This document shows positions 1-7,631 of a DNA stretch of 19,461 bases, piece by piece (the stretch's first letter is position 1; every line of letters begins with the position of its first letter). The DNA is taken from the NCBI GenBank assembly GCA_016303195.1, contig JAEDMD010000010.1:1-19461 (forward strand), in the 5' to 3' direction. A program made the translations under genes and the position numbers. The notes under the pieces were generated by a model that did no database searches, was not told where the DNA came from, and saw only the letters and a list, made by a program, of their open reading frames with translations. The DNA comes from Oscillospiraceae bacterium (lineage in GTDB: Bacteria; Bacillota; Clostridia; Oscillospirales; Ruminococcaceae).

Positions 1-309
1 GTCAACAAAAAGCTCTGTTTCCTCTCCTACGGCAAAAGCAGGCGGAGACTGAGAAAATCCCGAAACAACGGTATATTCCCTGCCATTCATATTGTATCTG
101 AAAACGGGAGAATATGATGTTGAACGTCGGTTTCCTGCGCTATGTGAAGATACTTTTTGATTTTCAATAACAACAGCGCTAACCTTTTCGGTACACTGTT
201 TAATTTTATTGCTTTGTGATTTTCCGATACCAATGCCGATACATAAAAATATCAAACCGAATATCAGCAATGATATACAAATTATCGTCATTATTTTTCC
301 TCTCACCAT
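1..309 (-). CDS. DUF3592-like membrane protein, partial (C-terminus outside window)
   Basis: Open frame of 103 codons from an ATG at 309 that runs off the left edge, so the C-terminus is missing. Residues about 7-27 form one strongly hydrophobic helix ending in GIGIGKS. An extracellular-type domain follows, containing SPVFRYNMNGREYTV and then FAVGEETELFVD. The pattern of membrane helix, then 'Y(S/A)PVF.Y..NG..Y', then 'vGe.v.vyvdP' is that of DUF3592 proteins, whose function is unknown. It resembles the protein at 1832-2380, which has APVFSYGYNGIAY and SIGQKVDIYINPDD at the same places. It starts 10 nt after the DUF1963 gene at 320-1117, so the two are probably co-transcribed. Family call fairly sure; role unknown. 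Confidence 0.7.
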   Translation of the reverse strand, partial: MVRGKIMTIICISLLIFGLIFLCIGIGIGKSQSNKIKQCTEKVSAVVIENQKVSSHSAGNRRSTSYSPVFRYNMNGREYTVVSGFSQSPPAFAVGEETELFVD

Positions 310-319
310 ATCATTTTGT

Positions 320-1117
320 TCAGCAACAGTCTGCATAATACATTATATCGCTGAAATCCTTGTTTCTGAGTTTGTTTTCATCAATGAAGAAATGCCCTAT
401 CCCTGCATCTCCCCACATTATTCGTTCGCCATCACGGTCAAAATCACTCGACATCTGCAAAAGCTGGAAATTGTAATTATATCCGTTGGGATATCGGGGA
501 TCACCCTGACAGAAATCCGAGCTTCCGCCTGTTTTATGGCCAAAAATCGAATTATACCTGTCAAGAACTCCATGTCGGATATTAAACGGCATATTCCATG
601 TTTCTTCCCAATTTTCGCCTGTGGCTTCGTTGTAATATTTCAGGAAAAGCTGTTTGAACTCCCTTGAATCAGTCGGGCAAGTCTCATCAACAGCTTCAAA
701 ATCAACTGCGAATTCCCCATGTACGGGGAAAAATTCCGTTTCGTAATCAGCCATCGGCGATATCTTTGCCTTAACTTCCTCCTCAGTGACAGTTCTGTCG
801 ATATCCTCATAGTACACTACCTTGAAATCGTCAGGCATTCCCCAGCAGTCATCTGCTGATATCCAGAACTGCAAAAGCCCCGAATCGGGAACAGACGGAT
901 GTTCCACCTCGGAAAGATCTATCTGCGCCAACATACGAAGCTGTCCGCCTGAAGTCTCAGGAGGTGCTGAATCATGTGGAATATACGGTGTTCCACCAAA
1001 TTTACTGCTGAAAATATCAGTCTTTTTCTCAGCAAGTTTTATGCGTACTGCCTTCGTTTTCGGCAGTTCATCCAGTGCCCTTACCGCACATTCTTCTGCT
1101 ATTTTTACATCATCCAT
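320..1117 (-). CDS. DUF1963 / YwqG-family protein (first of a tandem pair)
   Basis: 265 aa, ATG start preceded by GAGGTGAT at good spacing. No signal peptide or membrane helix is visible, so it is probably cytosolic. Family marks are an N-terminal 'KFGGTPYIPHD' segment, 'LRMLAQIDLSEV', 'GLLQFWIS', a central 'GHKTGGSSDFCQGDPR' block and a C-terminal 'IMWGDAGIGHFFID' block. These match the DUF1963/YwqG family, which has no established biochemical function. The neighbouring gene at 1127-1822 is a paralogue with the same blocks. This copy carries an extra stretch of about 35 residues before the GHK.GG motif, rich in aromatic and charged residues (the NWEETWNMPFN region). It lies in an apparent operon with DUF3592 genes on both sides of the pair. 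Confidence 0.82.
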   Translation of the reverse strand: MDDVKIAEECAVRALDELPKTKAVRIKLAEKKTDIFSSKFGGTPYIPHDSAPPETSGGQLRMLAQIDLSEVEHPSVPDSGLLQFWISADDCWGMPDDFKVVYYEDIDRTVTEEEVKAKISPMADYETEFFPVHGEFAVDFEAVDETCPTDSREFKQLFLKYYNEATGENWEETWNMPFNIRHGVLDRYNSIFGHKTGGSSDFCQGDPRYPNGYNYNFQLLQMSSDFDRDGERIMWGDAGIGHFFIDENKLRNKDFSDIMYYADCC

Positions 1118-1126
1118 ATAATCACC

Positions 1127-1822
1127 TCATGTATTGTCCCAATGATAGATAACATCGCTGAAATCCAGCAATTTCAGGGCTTCACGGTTAATGAAGAACT
1201 CAGCAGTTCCTGCATCGCCCCACATCACTTTTTCTCTGAATATATACTTTCCGTTTTGGTCAAGATCACTGACAAAATCGCTGTCAAGCTGTAACAGCAG
1301 AAAATTGTGATAATCATTGTCCCTGCGTGGATCATTCTTCGTAAGAAGCGGAAATCCGCCTATTTTATGACCTGACATAAGGCTGTCCTCATCGGCGCAA
1401 TCATCGGAATTTTCCTCGGTCACAGTCATCTCAACTGCAAATTCGCCCTTTATCGGAAACGCTTCTTCGTCGTCAAAAGGATTGCCGAAAACCTTGAATG
1501 TAAGTTCCATCTCCGTGACAGTTTCATCAATGAACGGATGGTATACTATTCTGAATCCTTCCTGATCGGTGGGATCGTCAAATCCAAGCCCTGCCATGCT
1601 GTCATTGAGTATCCAAAACTGCAAAAGCCCCTGTTTCGGGAAATTGTCAAGTTCAACATCTGAGCAGTTTATCTGTATCAGCAGTCTAAGCTGATTTCCC
1701 AGCTTGTTGGTCGGAACATCCATCTCATGGGGCAGATATCCAAGTCCGCCTGCTTTACTGCCGAATATTGACGGCTTTTCATCTGTGAGCCGCAGTTTCA
1801 TGCATTGTTTTGTTTCAGACAT
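1127..1822 (-). CDS. DUF1963 / YwqG-family protein (second of a tandem pair)
   Basis: 231 aa, ATG start with AAGGAG about 5 nt upstream. It shares its ordered blocks with the protein at 320-1117: 'IFGSKAGGLGYLPHE' near the N-terminus, 'QLRLLIQINCSDVE', 'GLLQFWI', 'GHKIGGFP....DPR' and 'VMWGDAGTAEFFIN..' near the C-terminus, so a tandem duplication is likely. It is shorter mainly because the stretch before GHK.GG is reduced. It is soluble, with no transmembrane segment seen. The stop lies 9 nt before the next gene, consistent with one transcript. The family has no proven activity and I assign none. Confidence 0.82.
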   Translation of the reverse strand: MSETKQCMKLRLTDEKPSIFGSKAGGLGYLPHEMDVPTNKLGNQLRLLIQINCSDVELDNFPKQGLLQFWILNDSMAGLGFDDPTDQEGFRIVYHPFIDETVTEMELTFKVFGNPFDDEEAFPIKGEFAVEMTVTEENSDDCADEDSLMSGHKIGGFPLLTKNDPRRDNDYHNFLLLQLDSDFVSDLDQNGKYIFREKVMWGDAGTAEFFINREALKLLDFSDVIYHWDNT

Positions 1823-1831
1823 TGTCGCTCC

Positions 1832-2380
1832 TTACATCTTATTATTGACCTTGATACGTTTTCTGTGTCTGAAATGGTAAAAGATATTATAGATAAGGCA
1901 TAAAATGAACATAAGTACCATCAGTCCGCCCGTTATAACCAATGCCGCTGATGCACTTCCACGTGCTTTATATTCGGGTATATATACTGTTTCAGGATCA
2001 TCTGGATTTATGTAGATATCCACTTTCTGCCCTATGCTGAAATCATAATCCGATGAGTAATATTTTCCTTTGTGATTGTACGCAATGCCATTGTATCCGT
2101 AGGAAAAGACGGGTGCATAGGTCATTCTCTTATCGCCTTCCTCGTCAGTGCTTACTGACTCATCATATTCCGTAACAATACCATCAACTCTCAGATCGCA
2201 TATTTTTTTTGCATTGGCTGTCTCACGAATCTCTTTGATGCCGATACAGAAAAATATCGCTCCGAATATCAGACATGGTATCGTAAAAAATGAAAAGATG
2301 ATACCCAGAATACCACGAATGTTTGTTTTATCATTATCTGTCTTTATAGTCTTATTATAATATTTGCTCTGATTATCCAT
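1832..2380 (-). CDS. DUF3592 membrane protein, two transmembrane helices
   Basis: 182 aa, ATG start with an AGGGGGA ribosome site. A hydrophilic N-terminus of about 22 residues is followed by helix 1 (about residues 24-48). Next comes a domain of about 95 residues containing the DUF3592 pattern (VDGIVTEYDES, YAPVFSYGYNGIAY, IGQKVDIYINPDDPETVYIPE). Helix 2 (about 145-168) is followed by a basic tail (RHRKRIKVNNK). The topology suggests an anchored globular domain between two helices. It resembles the partial protein at 1-309 and flanks the DUF1963 pair on the other side, giving a mirror-like set of four genes. It starts 22 nt after the stop of speB with no visible terminator, so it may be the distal part of the polyamine transcript. 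Function unknown. Confidence 0.75.
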   Translation of the reverse strand: MDNQSKYYNKTIKTDNDKTNIRGILGIIFSFFTIPCLIFGAIFFCIGIKEIRETANAKKICDLRVDGIVTEYDESVSTDEEGDKRMTYAPVFSYGYNGIAYNHKGKYYSSDYDFSIGQKVDIYINPDDPETVYIPEYKARGSASAALVITGGLMVLMFILCLIYNIFYHFRHRKRIKVNNKM

Positions 2381-2402
2381 GATAGTTCCCCCTATATATC
2401 AC

Positions 2403-3254
2403 TTATGAAAGTGCTAAAAGCATCTCCCTTATTATCTTGCAGGCAACAGCAGTTGAAACTCCGCTCTGATCGTAAACAGGGCTGAGTTCGTTAACATCGC
2501 ACCCCACGATGTTAAGTTTTCCGCATACCAGTGTAACAGCTTTTCTTAGTTCGTCAAATGTGACTCCGCCTGCTTCGGGAGTTCCCGTTCCCGGAAACAC
2601 CGATGGGTCAAGGACATCAAGATCAAGTGTGAAATAAACATTCTTCCCTTTGAGTTTTTCCACAACTTCTTCAAGTCCGTCAAAATTGAACTTATGCATT
2701 TCTGTATGCTCGTCTGCAAAATAGAATTCTTCCCTGTCGCCGCTTCTGATACCGAACTGGAAAATATGATCGTCGCCCACAAGCTCATGACATCTTCTCA
2801 GTACACAGGCATGAGACAGCTTTTGTCCGAGATAATCGTCACGCAGGTCTGCATGAGCGTCGAAATGAACGATGTACAGATCTTCGTACTTCTCCTTTAC
2901 CGCCATTACCGAACCGAATGTCACAAGATGTTCGCCGCCTATCATGAACGGCATTTTTCCGTCGGCAAGTATCTGGTCGGCTCTCATGGATATATCGGCA
3001 ATTGTTCGTGTTACGCTTCCGAACGGCAATTCAAGGTCACCGCTGTCAAAATAGCTGTAATCGGTCATATCCTTATTCTGGTACAGGCTGTATGTCTCGA
3101 TGCCGAAACTCTCATTCCTTATAGCCGACGGAGCAAAGCGTGTTCCCGGTCTGAAACTGGTAGTTTCGTCAAATCCTGCACCGAAAAGTACTATTTTTGA
3201 ATCTTCATATTCTGCATCGCAGGCAATGAATGTCTGCACGTTCTTATTCAACAT
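2403..3254 (-). CDS. speB: Agmatinase / ureohydrolase-family protein
   Basis: 283 aa. Ureohydrolases use a binuclear Mn centre to remove urea from guanidino substrates. Agmatinase converts agmatine to putrescine, which fits this operon. Metal-ligand motifs are all present: GGEH (106-109), FDAHADLRD (131-139) and DLDVLDPS followed by PGTGTPEAGG (211-230). The start ATG lies inside the end of speE (11-nt overlap), with GAGGAG about 10 nt upstream within speE, indicating translational coupling. Length is typical of SpeB. The alternative is the homologous role of hydrolysing N1-aminopropylagmatine to spermidine. Sequence alone cannot separate the two, because the same operon holds the aminopropyltransferase. 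Confidence 0.93.
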   Translation of the reverse strand: MLNKNVQTFIACDAEYEDSKIVLFGAGFDETTSFRPGTRFAPSAIRNESFGIETYSLYQNKDMTDYSYFDSGDLELPFGSVTRTIADISMRADQILADGKMPFMIGGEHLVTFGSVMAVKEKYEDLYIVHFDAHADLRDDYLGQKLSHACVLRRCHELVGDDHIFQFGIRSGDREEFYFADEHTEMHKFNFDGLEEVVEKLKGKNVYFTLDLDVLDPSVFPGTGTPEAGGVTFDELRKAVTLVCGKLNIVGCDVNELSPVYDQSGVSTAVACKIIREMLLALS

Positions 3255-4095
3255 CTTTAAGAAGCTCCTCTACATAGTTTGGCAGTGCAAATGCACCTGT
3301 ATGAAGTCTGGTATTGTAATATCTTGTCTTGATACCGAGCATACTCCATTTTGTACCGTTGTAATCATTGGTCGGATGATATTTCTTTGAAGCAAAGCCG
3401 AAAAGCCAGTGTCCTGACGGATATGTGGGGATATGTGCCTGATAGACTTTGCTGATAGGGAAACTCTCAACGATACGCTTGTGTGAACGCTGCATAGCGG
3501 CGGCATCCTCGTCATAGAACGGGCTTTCATGCTGGTTTACCATAATACCGTCCTCATGGAGCGCTTTGAAACAGCTTCCATAGAATTCCTTTGTGAAAAG
3601 TCCCTCTCCCGGGCCGAACGGGTCGGTGGAATCTACGATTATAATGTCATATTTATTCTCACAGCGACGGATGAACTTTACACCATCCTCATAGTAAACA
3701 TGAACTCTCGGATCGTCAAAACGGCAGGCTGTTGTAGGAAGATACTTCTTGCTGACTTCGACTACAAGTTCGTCAATCTCCACAAGGTCGATATTCTCGA
3801 CTGAACTGTATCTGGTAAGTTCACGGACAACTCCGCCGTCACCTGCTCCGATAACGAGGATGTTCTTCGGATTCGGATGTACTGCCATCGGTACATGAGT
3901 TATCATTTCATGATAAATGAATTCGTCCTTTTCGGTGAGCATCATGTAACCGTCAAGCGTGAGGAATCTTCCGAATTCCTTGGAATCGAATACGTCGATG
4001 CGCTGGAATTCGCTGTTTCCGCTGTAAAGCTGATGATCTACCTTAATTGAAAATTTTACATTCGGAGTATGACGCTCCGTAAACCAAAGTTCCAT
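3244..4095 (-). CDS. speE: Spermidine synthase (polyamine aminopropyltransferase)
   Basis: 283 aa when started at the ATG at 4095. That start has a strong GGAGG 5 nt upstream and gives the family-typical N-terminus MELWFTERHTPN. The frame extends upstream to a TTG at 4134, but this lacks a matching site. The enzyme moves the aminopropyl group of decarboxylated SAM to putrescine. Seen motifs are YHEMITHVP (61-69), the nucleotide-binding VIGAGDGGVVRE (81-92), LVEID (104-108), YYEDG (134-138) and the catalytic DSTDPFGPGEGLF (155-167). The length matches SpeE of Bacillus type. It sits between the zinc-ribbon gene and speB and overlaps speB by 11 nt. Substrate could be putrescine or agmatine; putrescine is the usual assignment. 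Confidence 0.95.
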   Translation of the reverse strand: MELWFTERHTPNVKFSIKVDHQLYSGNSEFQRIDVFDSKEFGRFLTLDGYMMLTEKDEFIYHEMITHVPMAVHPNPKNILVIGAGDGGVVRELTRYSSVENIDLVEIDELVVEVSKKYLPTTACRFDDPRVHVYYEDGVKFIRRCENKYDIIIVDSTDPFGPGEGLFTKEFYGSCFKALHEDGIMVNQHESPFYDEDAAAMQRSHKRIVESFPISKVYQAHIPTYPSGHWLFGFASKKYHPTNDYNGTKWSMLGIKTRYYNTRLHTGAFALPNYVEELLKDVE

Positions 4096-4130
4096 TGTTT
4101 CCTCCAATTCTTTATTTACGATTGCCCGTT

Positions 4131-4358
4131 TCAATCCGTAACGTATTTCCTGTTCTTCCTTTTAAGCAGTTTCTCAGGCTCAATGACATAACTCCTGACC
4201 ACACTGCCGCAGGAAAGACAAATCTTATGGTGCAGTTCCTGCGATTTAAATGAGCCTTCTTTGCTTACAACCGAAGCCTGAAAAGTCTGATATCCATTGA
4301 CGAACTGTGTGCTGTTACAGTACGGGCACTGTACAATTTTTATCTTTACCTTAGCCAT
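4131..4358 (-). CDS. Small zinc-ribbon protein of unknown function
   Basis: 75 aa with the start set at the ATG at 4358, which gives MAKVKIKIVQCPYC. The frame is open further upstream, but that part lies inside the preceding gene. Two CxxC knuckles, C11/C14 (CPYC) and C47/C50 (CLSC), are separated by 32 residues, the layout of a zinc ribbon. The C-terminus is basic (LLKRKNRKYV). The ATG overlaps the stop of the membrane-protein gene by 8 nt (ATGGCTAA). The only ribosome site, GGGAGG, is 14 nt away and can pair with a CTCC just after it, so translation probably depends on coupling. It lies in the polyamine operon just before speE. Nucleic-acid or protein binding is possible but not shown. Confidence 0.75.
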   Translation of the reverse strand: MAKVKIKIVQCPYCNSTQFVNGYQTFQASVVSKEGSFKSQELHHKICLSCGSVVRSYVIEPEKLLKRKNRKYVTD

Positions 4359-4860
4359 TGTTCTGCGGAGGGCCTCCCTGCGGACCGCCCATTGGCACAC
4401 CGTTCTTCTTCATCACAAACTTGATGAAGACAGGTGTAAGGATAAGGATTATGATAAATCCAAGTATAACGCTCTCAATGAGGAATTTTACGAATACAGG
4501 CACGAAAGGCATCTGTGCGCCGTGAGCTGTTGCCTGCTTGTATGCAAGAAATACCATCAAAAATGTAATGAGCGGAGTGTAGATGATATCGGAAATAAGC
4601 GCATCTGCCGCTTTCTTGCCGAATGTTCCCTCCTGTATGCCCATCTTTTCTGTGAGCTTGTCAGATACATTTTTCATTGGCACGAACCAGCCGATTATAA
4701 GGCTTATTATCGTAGCCACAACAAAGCTGATAATGAATCCCCTGACTGTGAATCTGCCCGATGTTGCGTTGCCGAAAAGCGAAAGGCAAAAACTGAGTGA
4801 AACACCCATAAATGCCGCTACCTGTCTCTGTATCTTTCTCATCATCTGCTGTTTTTCCAT
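4351..4860 (-). CDS. Four-helix membrane protein, two-fold repeat, unknown function
   Basis: 169 aa, ATG with GGAGG 8 nt upstream. Four hydrophobic segments are visible at about residues 14-31, 41-62, 92-107 and 123-149. The two halves have the same plan: a short helix, a polar linker, then a longer helix entered through an aromatic residue (GFIISFVVATIISLIIGWF in the first, KFLIESVILGFIIILILTP in the second). This suggests an internal duplication and resembles DUF2798-type membrane proteins, a tentative link. The C-terminus is an unusual Gly/Pro/Asn tail (GVPMGGPQGGPPQNNG), probably cytosolic. It sits in the polyamine operon between the LspA-like gene and the zinc-ribbon gene, and its end overlaps the latter. 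A transport or accessory role is imaginable but unsupported. Confidence 0.68.
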   Translation of the reverse strand: MEKQQMMRKIQRQVAAFMGVSLSFCLSLFGNATSGRFTVRGFIISFVVATIISLIIGWFVPMKNVSDKLTEKMGIQEGTFGKKAADALISDIIYTPLITFLMVFLAYKQATAHGAQMPFVPVFVKFLIESVILGFIIILILTPVFIKFVMKKNGVPMGGPQGGPPQNNG

Positions 4861-4876
4861 TCTTATAACCTCCGAT

Positions 4877-5380
4877 TTAATTCTTACTTTTATTGTGTTC
4901 GGTTCTGAAAAATGCTATTACACATATGATGCTCCCTGCCACAAGGCCTATATCTTTCAGATCAATGATATAGGAATTGAGAAGATAGATATAATCGGGA
5001 CTTCCGCCCCAGATTATCTTATCATAAAGGGAACATATGCATGAAGCGATGCCTATTGCAGAACCTACGGCAAAAGCCCTTCCGTAGATCCTCTTGTAAT
5101 TCAGTTTAAGAAGCAATCCGCCAACAAATAACAGTATCAGTATATTCAGAAATATATTAGCTTCATTGCTGATACTCATGCCCAGCTTTGAAAGCTCCAT
5201 ATTTATTCCCATCTGTTCCCTGTTGATATGCGGATTGAAACCGATAAAACCGCCGAAAAGAAGCAGTTTCGTTCCCATGAAGAAACGTGTGACGATGAGC
5301 TTTATCGCCACATCAACCGCAACTATGAACGGTATCAGGCCGAACAATCTGACAGTTTCATATCTTTTTGATCTGTTCAT
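4877..5380 (-). CDS. Divergent signal peptidase II (LspA)-like membrane protein
   Basis: 167 aa with four hydrophobic stretches (about 12-32, 74-92, 102-118, 140-158), the length and topology of lipoprotein signal peptidase. Residues 23-27 (DVAIK) correspond to the N-terminal D..tK of LspA. The two catalytic-aspartate regions are recognisable but altered: SLYDK (117-121) stands where LspA has N-x-x-D-R, and IIDLKDIG (138-145) where it has FNxAD. Both aspartates (D120, D143) remain, while the neighbouring Asn, Arg and Ala positions are changed to Ser, Lys and Lys. It may be a divergent LspA or a relative with a changed role. The ATG has only AAAGG about 13 nt upstream, so initiation may be weak. 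An in-frame stop just upstream excludes an earlier start. It sits 33 nt after the decarboxylase. Confidence 0.58.
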   Translation of the reverse strand: MNRSKRYETVRLFGLIPFIVAVDVAIKLIVTRFFMGTKLLLFGGFIGFNPHINREQMGINMELSKLGMSISNEANIFLNILILLFVGGLLLKLNYKRIYGRAFAVGSAIGIASCICSLYDKIIWGGSPDYIYLLNSYIIDLKDIGLVAGSIICVIAFFRTEHNKSKN

Positions 5381-5413
5381 TCGGTCAAATCAGCCTTTCC
5401 TGTTCTGCTATCT

Positions 5414-6868
5414 TTATTTATTGATTATAACATTCAGCCGCTCGATGTTTATATCTTCTGTTCCTGTCATCTGACAGCCTTTTTCCTTTGCGTAGCGGAT
5501 ATACTCAATAATTTCGGGAGTTATCAGCTCGCCGGGAGCAAGTATCGGTATTCCGGGAGGATAGCACATTACAAATTCACTGCAAACGTGTCCTGCCGCT
5601 TCATCAAGAGGGAGAGATATCTTGTCCGCATAGAATGCCTTTCTCGGACGCTCAGCCACTATGGGGCTGATGTATTCCTGTGAGAGCATTCCCGTTCCGC
5701 TTTTGCCGAAACGCCGCTTTATTTCAGACATCGCACTGATAAGGCGCTCTATGTCACGTTCTCTGTCGCCAACGGAAATATATGCAAGGATGTTTCCGAT
5801 ATCGCCGAATTCTATCTGAATGTCGTACTCGTCACGGAGAAGGTCATAGACCTCAATGCCTGCAAGTCCGATAGGCAAAGTATACACGCTCAGCTTTGAT
5901 ACATCGAAATCATAGATGCTGTCGCCGTTTATCAGTTCACGGGAATATGCGTAATATCCGCCGATGTCATTTATTTCCTTACGTGCATATTCCGCCATTT
6001 CCACTGTTTTTGCAAATATCTCCCTGCCGCTGAGTGCAAGTCTCTTTCGGGAAATATCAAGACTTGAAAGCAGAAGATATGATGCACTTGTTGTCTGAGT
6101 AAGATTTATCACCTGACGCATATAGTCTGAATTGATATTCTTTCCCATAAGAAGGAATGAACTCTGTGTAAGGCTTCCGCCTGATTTATGCATACTTACG
6201 GAGGCACAATCCGCACCTGCCGCCATTGCCGTTATCGGGAAATTCTCACCGAAATAGAAATGTGTGCCGTGAGCTTCATCAACAAGAACGAGCATCCCGT
6301 GAGCATGAGCGATCTCCGTGATACGCTTCAGGTCTGAACAAATGCCGTAATATGTGGGATTGTTGACCATTATTGCCTTGGCATCAGGATTTTCTTTTAT
6401 AGCTTTTTCTACCTGTGAAACAGACATCCCCAGCGCAATGCCAAGCTGATGGTTAACATCGGGATTAACATAAACAGGTATCGCTCCTGTGATGATAAGT
6501 GCATTTATTGCGCTTCTGTGAACATTTCTCGGCATGATTATCTTGTCACCGCTTTTGCAGGCATACATTATCATGCTCTGCACCGCAGAAGTCGTTCCGC
6601 CCACCATAAAGAAAGCGTTTTCCGCTCCGAAAGCCTCAGCCGCAAGCATTTCCGCATCCTTGATGACTGAAACAGGATGACAGAGGTTATCCAGCGGTTT
6701 CATGGAGTTTACGTCCACGTTCATGCAATCCTCTCCGAGAAATTCAGTCAGTTCCATATTTCCCCTGCCACGCTTATGACCGGGCACATCAAAGGGAACT
6801 ACCCTCATTCTTCTGAATTTACGGAGCGCTTCATAGATAGGAGCGTTTACCTGAGAAAGTTCAGCCAT
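5414..6868 (-). CDS. speA: Orn/Lys/Arg decarboxylase family, probably arginine decarboxylase
   Basis: 484 aa from the ATG at 6868 ([15 protein letters not shown]). PLP-dependent fold-type I decarboxylase of the Bacillus SpeA type, lacking the N-terminal wing domain of the large E. coli inducible enzymes. Seen motifs are [12 protein letters not shown] near the N-terminus, [11 protein letters not shown] (cofactor phosphate region), [30 protein letters not shown] with the expected Schiff-base lysine at about residue 228, and the C-terminal [12 protein letters not shown]. The start lies inside the end of speD (8-nt overlap, ATGGCTGA), with GGAAGGA about 12 nt upstream. With speB in the operon the substrate is most likely arginine, giving agmatine. 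Lysine or ornithine cannot be excluded from sequence. Confidence 0.9.
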   Translation of the reverse strand: MAELSQVNAPIYEALRKFRRMRVVPFDVPGHKRGRGNMELTEFLGEDCMNVDVNSMKPLDNLCHPVSVIKDAEMLAAEAFGAENAFFMVGGTTSAVQSMIMYACKSGDKIIMPRNVHRSAINALIITGAIPVYVNPDVNHQLGIALGMSVSQVEKAIKENPDAKAIMVNNPTYYGICSDLKRITEIAHAHGMLVLVDEAHGTHFYFGENFPITAMAAGADCASVSMHKSGGSLTQSSFLLMGKNINSDYMRQVINLTQTTSASYLLLSSLDISRKRLALSGREIFAKTVEMAEYARKEINDIGGYYAYSRELINGDSIYDFDVSKLSVYTLPIGLAGIEVYDLLRDEYDIQIEFGDIGNILAYISVGDRERDIERLISAMSEIKRRFGKSGTGMLSQEYISPIVAERPRKAFYADKISLPLDEAAGHVCSEFVMCYPPGIPILAPGELITPEIIEYIRYAKEKGCQMTGTEDINIERLNVIINK

Positions 6869-7631
6869 TTCCAAACACATTCCTTCCGCTGAATATTTCT
6901 ATCATTTCTTTTCTGAGAGCATTGGTGATATCAAGTCTGTTCCGTGGTGTCAGTTCACGGACATCGGTATTGAACAGGTAATTCTGAAGCTCGATATCCT
7001 TGATAAGCATTTTTGTGTGGAACATATTAGCCTGATAAACATTGATATCAACAGCGTCATACTTGTCCAGTATCGCAGAATCGATATAGTTCTGGATAGA
7101 TGTGATATCATGGTCGATAAACAGCTTCTCGCCTCCCAGTGATCGGGTAAAGCCACGCACACGGTAATCCATAGTGATAATATCCGAGTCAAAACTGCCG
7201 ATGAGATAATCAAGGGCTGTGAGCGGAGTTATCTTGCCGCAGGTAGCAACGTCGATATCAACACGGAAAGTTGCTATGCTGGTATCGGGATGATACTCAG
7301 GATAGGTATGAACAGTTACATGGCTCTTATCGAGGTGTGCAACAGTTTCGGTGCCGCCTACGGGTACCATTGTATCGTCGGCAATAAGGAAAGTAGCCGA
7401 AGCGCCCTGCGGATCGTAGTCCTGTCGGGATACACTGAGCACCTGTGCGCCTATCATTTCTGTCAGATGGGTCATGATGTCAGTGATACGCTGTGAGTTG
7501 TAGACTTCATCGACATATGCAATATACTCCAACTGAGCCTTCGGAGTCTTTGCATAACAGACATCGTAGATATTGAAACTCAGCGATTTTGTCAGATTGT
7601 TGAAGCCATACAGCTTTAATTTATTTTCCAT
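6861..7631 (-). CDS. speD: S-adenosylmethionine decarboxylase proenzyme
   Basis: 256 aa from the ATG at 7631, chosen because GAGGTG lies 4 nt upstream and the protein then begins [19 protein letters not shown], typical of the long E. coli-type SpeD. An upstream in-frame extension has no ribosome site and overlaps the terminator. The enzyme makes decarboxylated SAM, the aminopropyl donor for SpeE. It self-cleaves to create a pyruvoyl cofactor: the site is [13 protein letters not shown], with the new N-terminal serine at S103. The catalytic-region cysteine ([10 protein letters not shown]) is also present. This is the larger one-gene class, not the short Thermotoga/Bacillus SpeH type. It is first in the polyamine operon, behind a long structured leader. 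Confidence 0.95.
   Translation of the reverse strand: MENKLKLYGFNNLTKSLSFNIYDVCYAKTPKAQLEYIAYVDEVYNSQRITDIMTHLTEMIGAQVLSVSRQDYDPQGASATFLIADDTMVPVGGTETVAHLDKSHVTVHTYPEYHPDTSIATFRVDIDVATCGKITPLTALDYLIGSFDSDIITMDYRVRGFTRSLGGEKLFIDHDITSIQNYIDSAILDKYDAVDINVYQANMFHTKMLIKDIELQNYLFNTDVRELTPRNRLDITNALRKEMIEIFSGRNVFGNG

Noticed and set aside
4096-4134. Upstream TTG start for speE
   Set aside because: The ATG at 4095 has GGAGG at ideal spacing and gives the family N-terminus; the TTG has no site.
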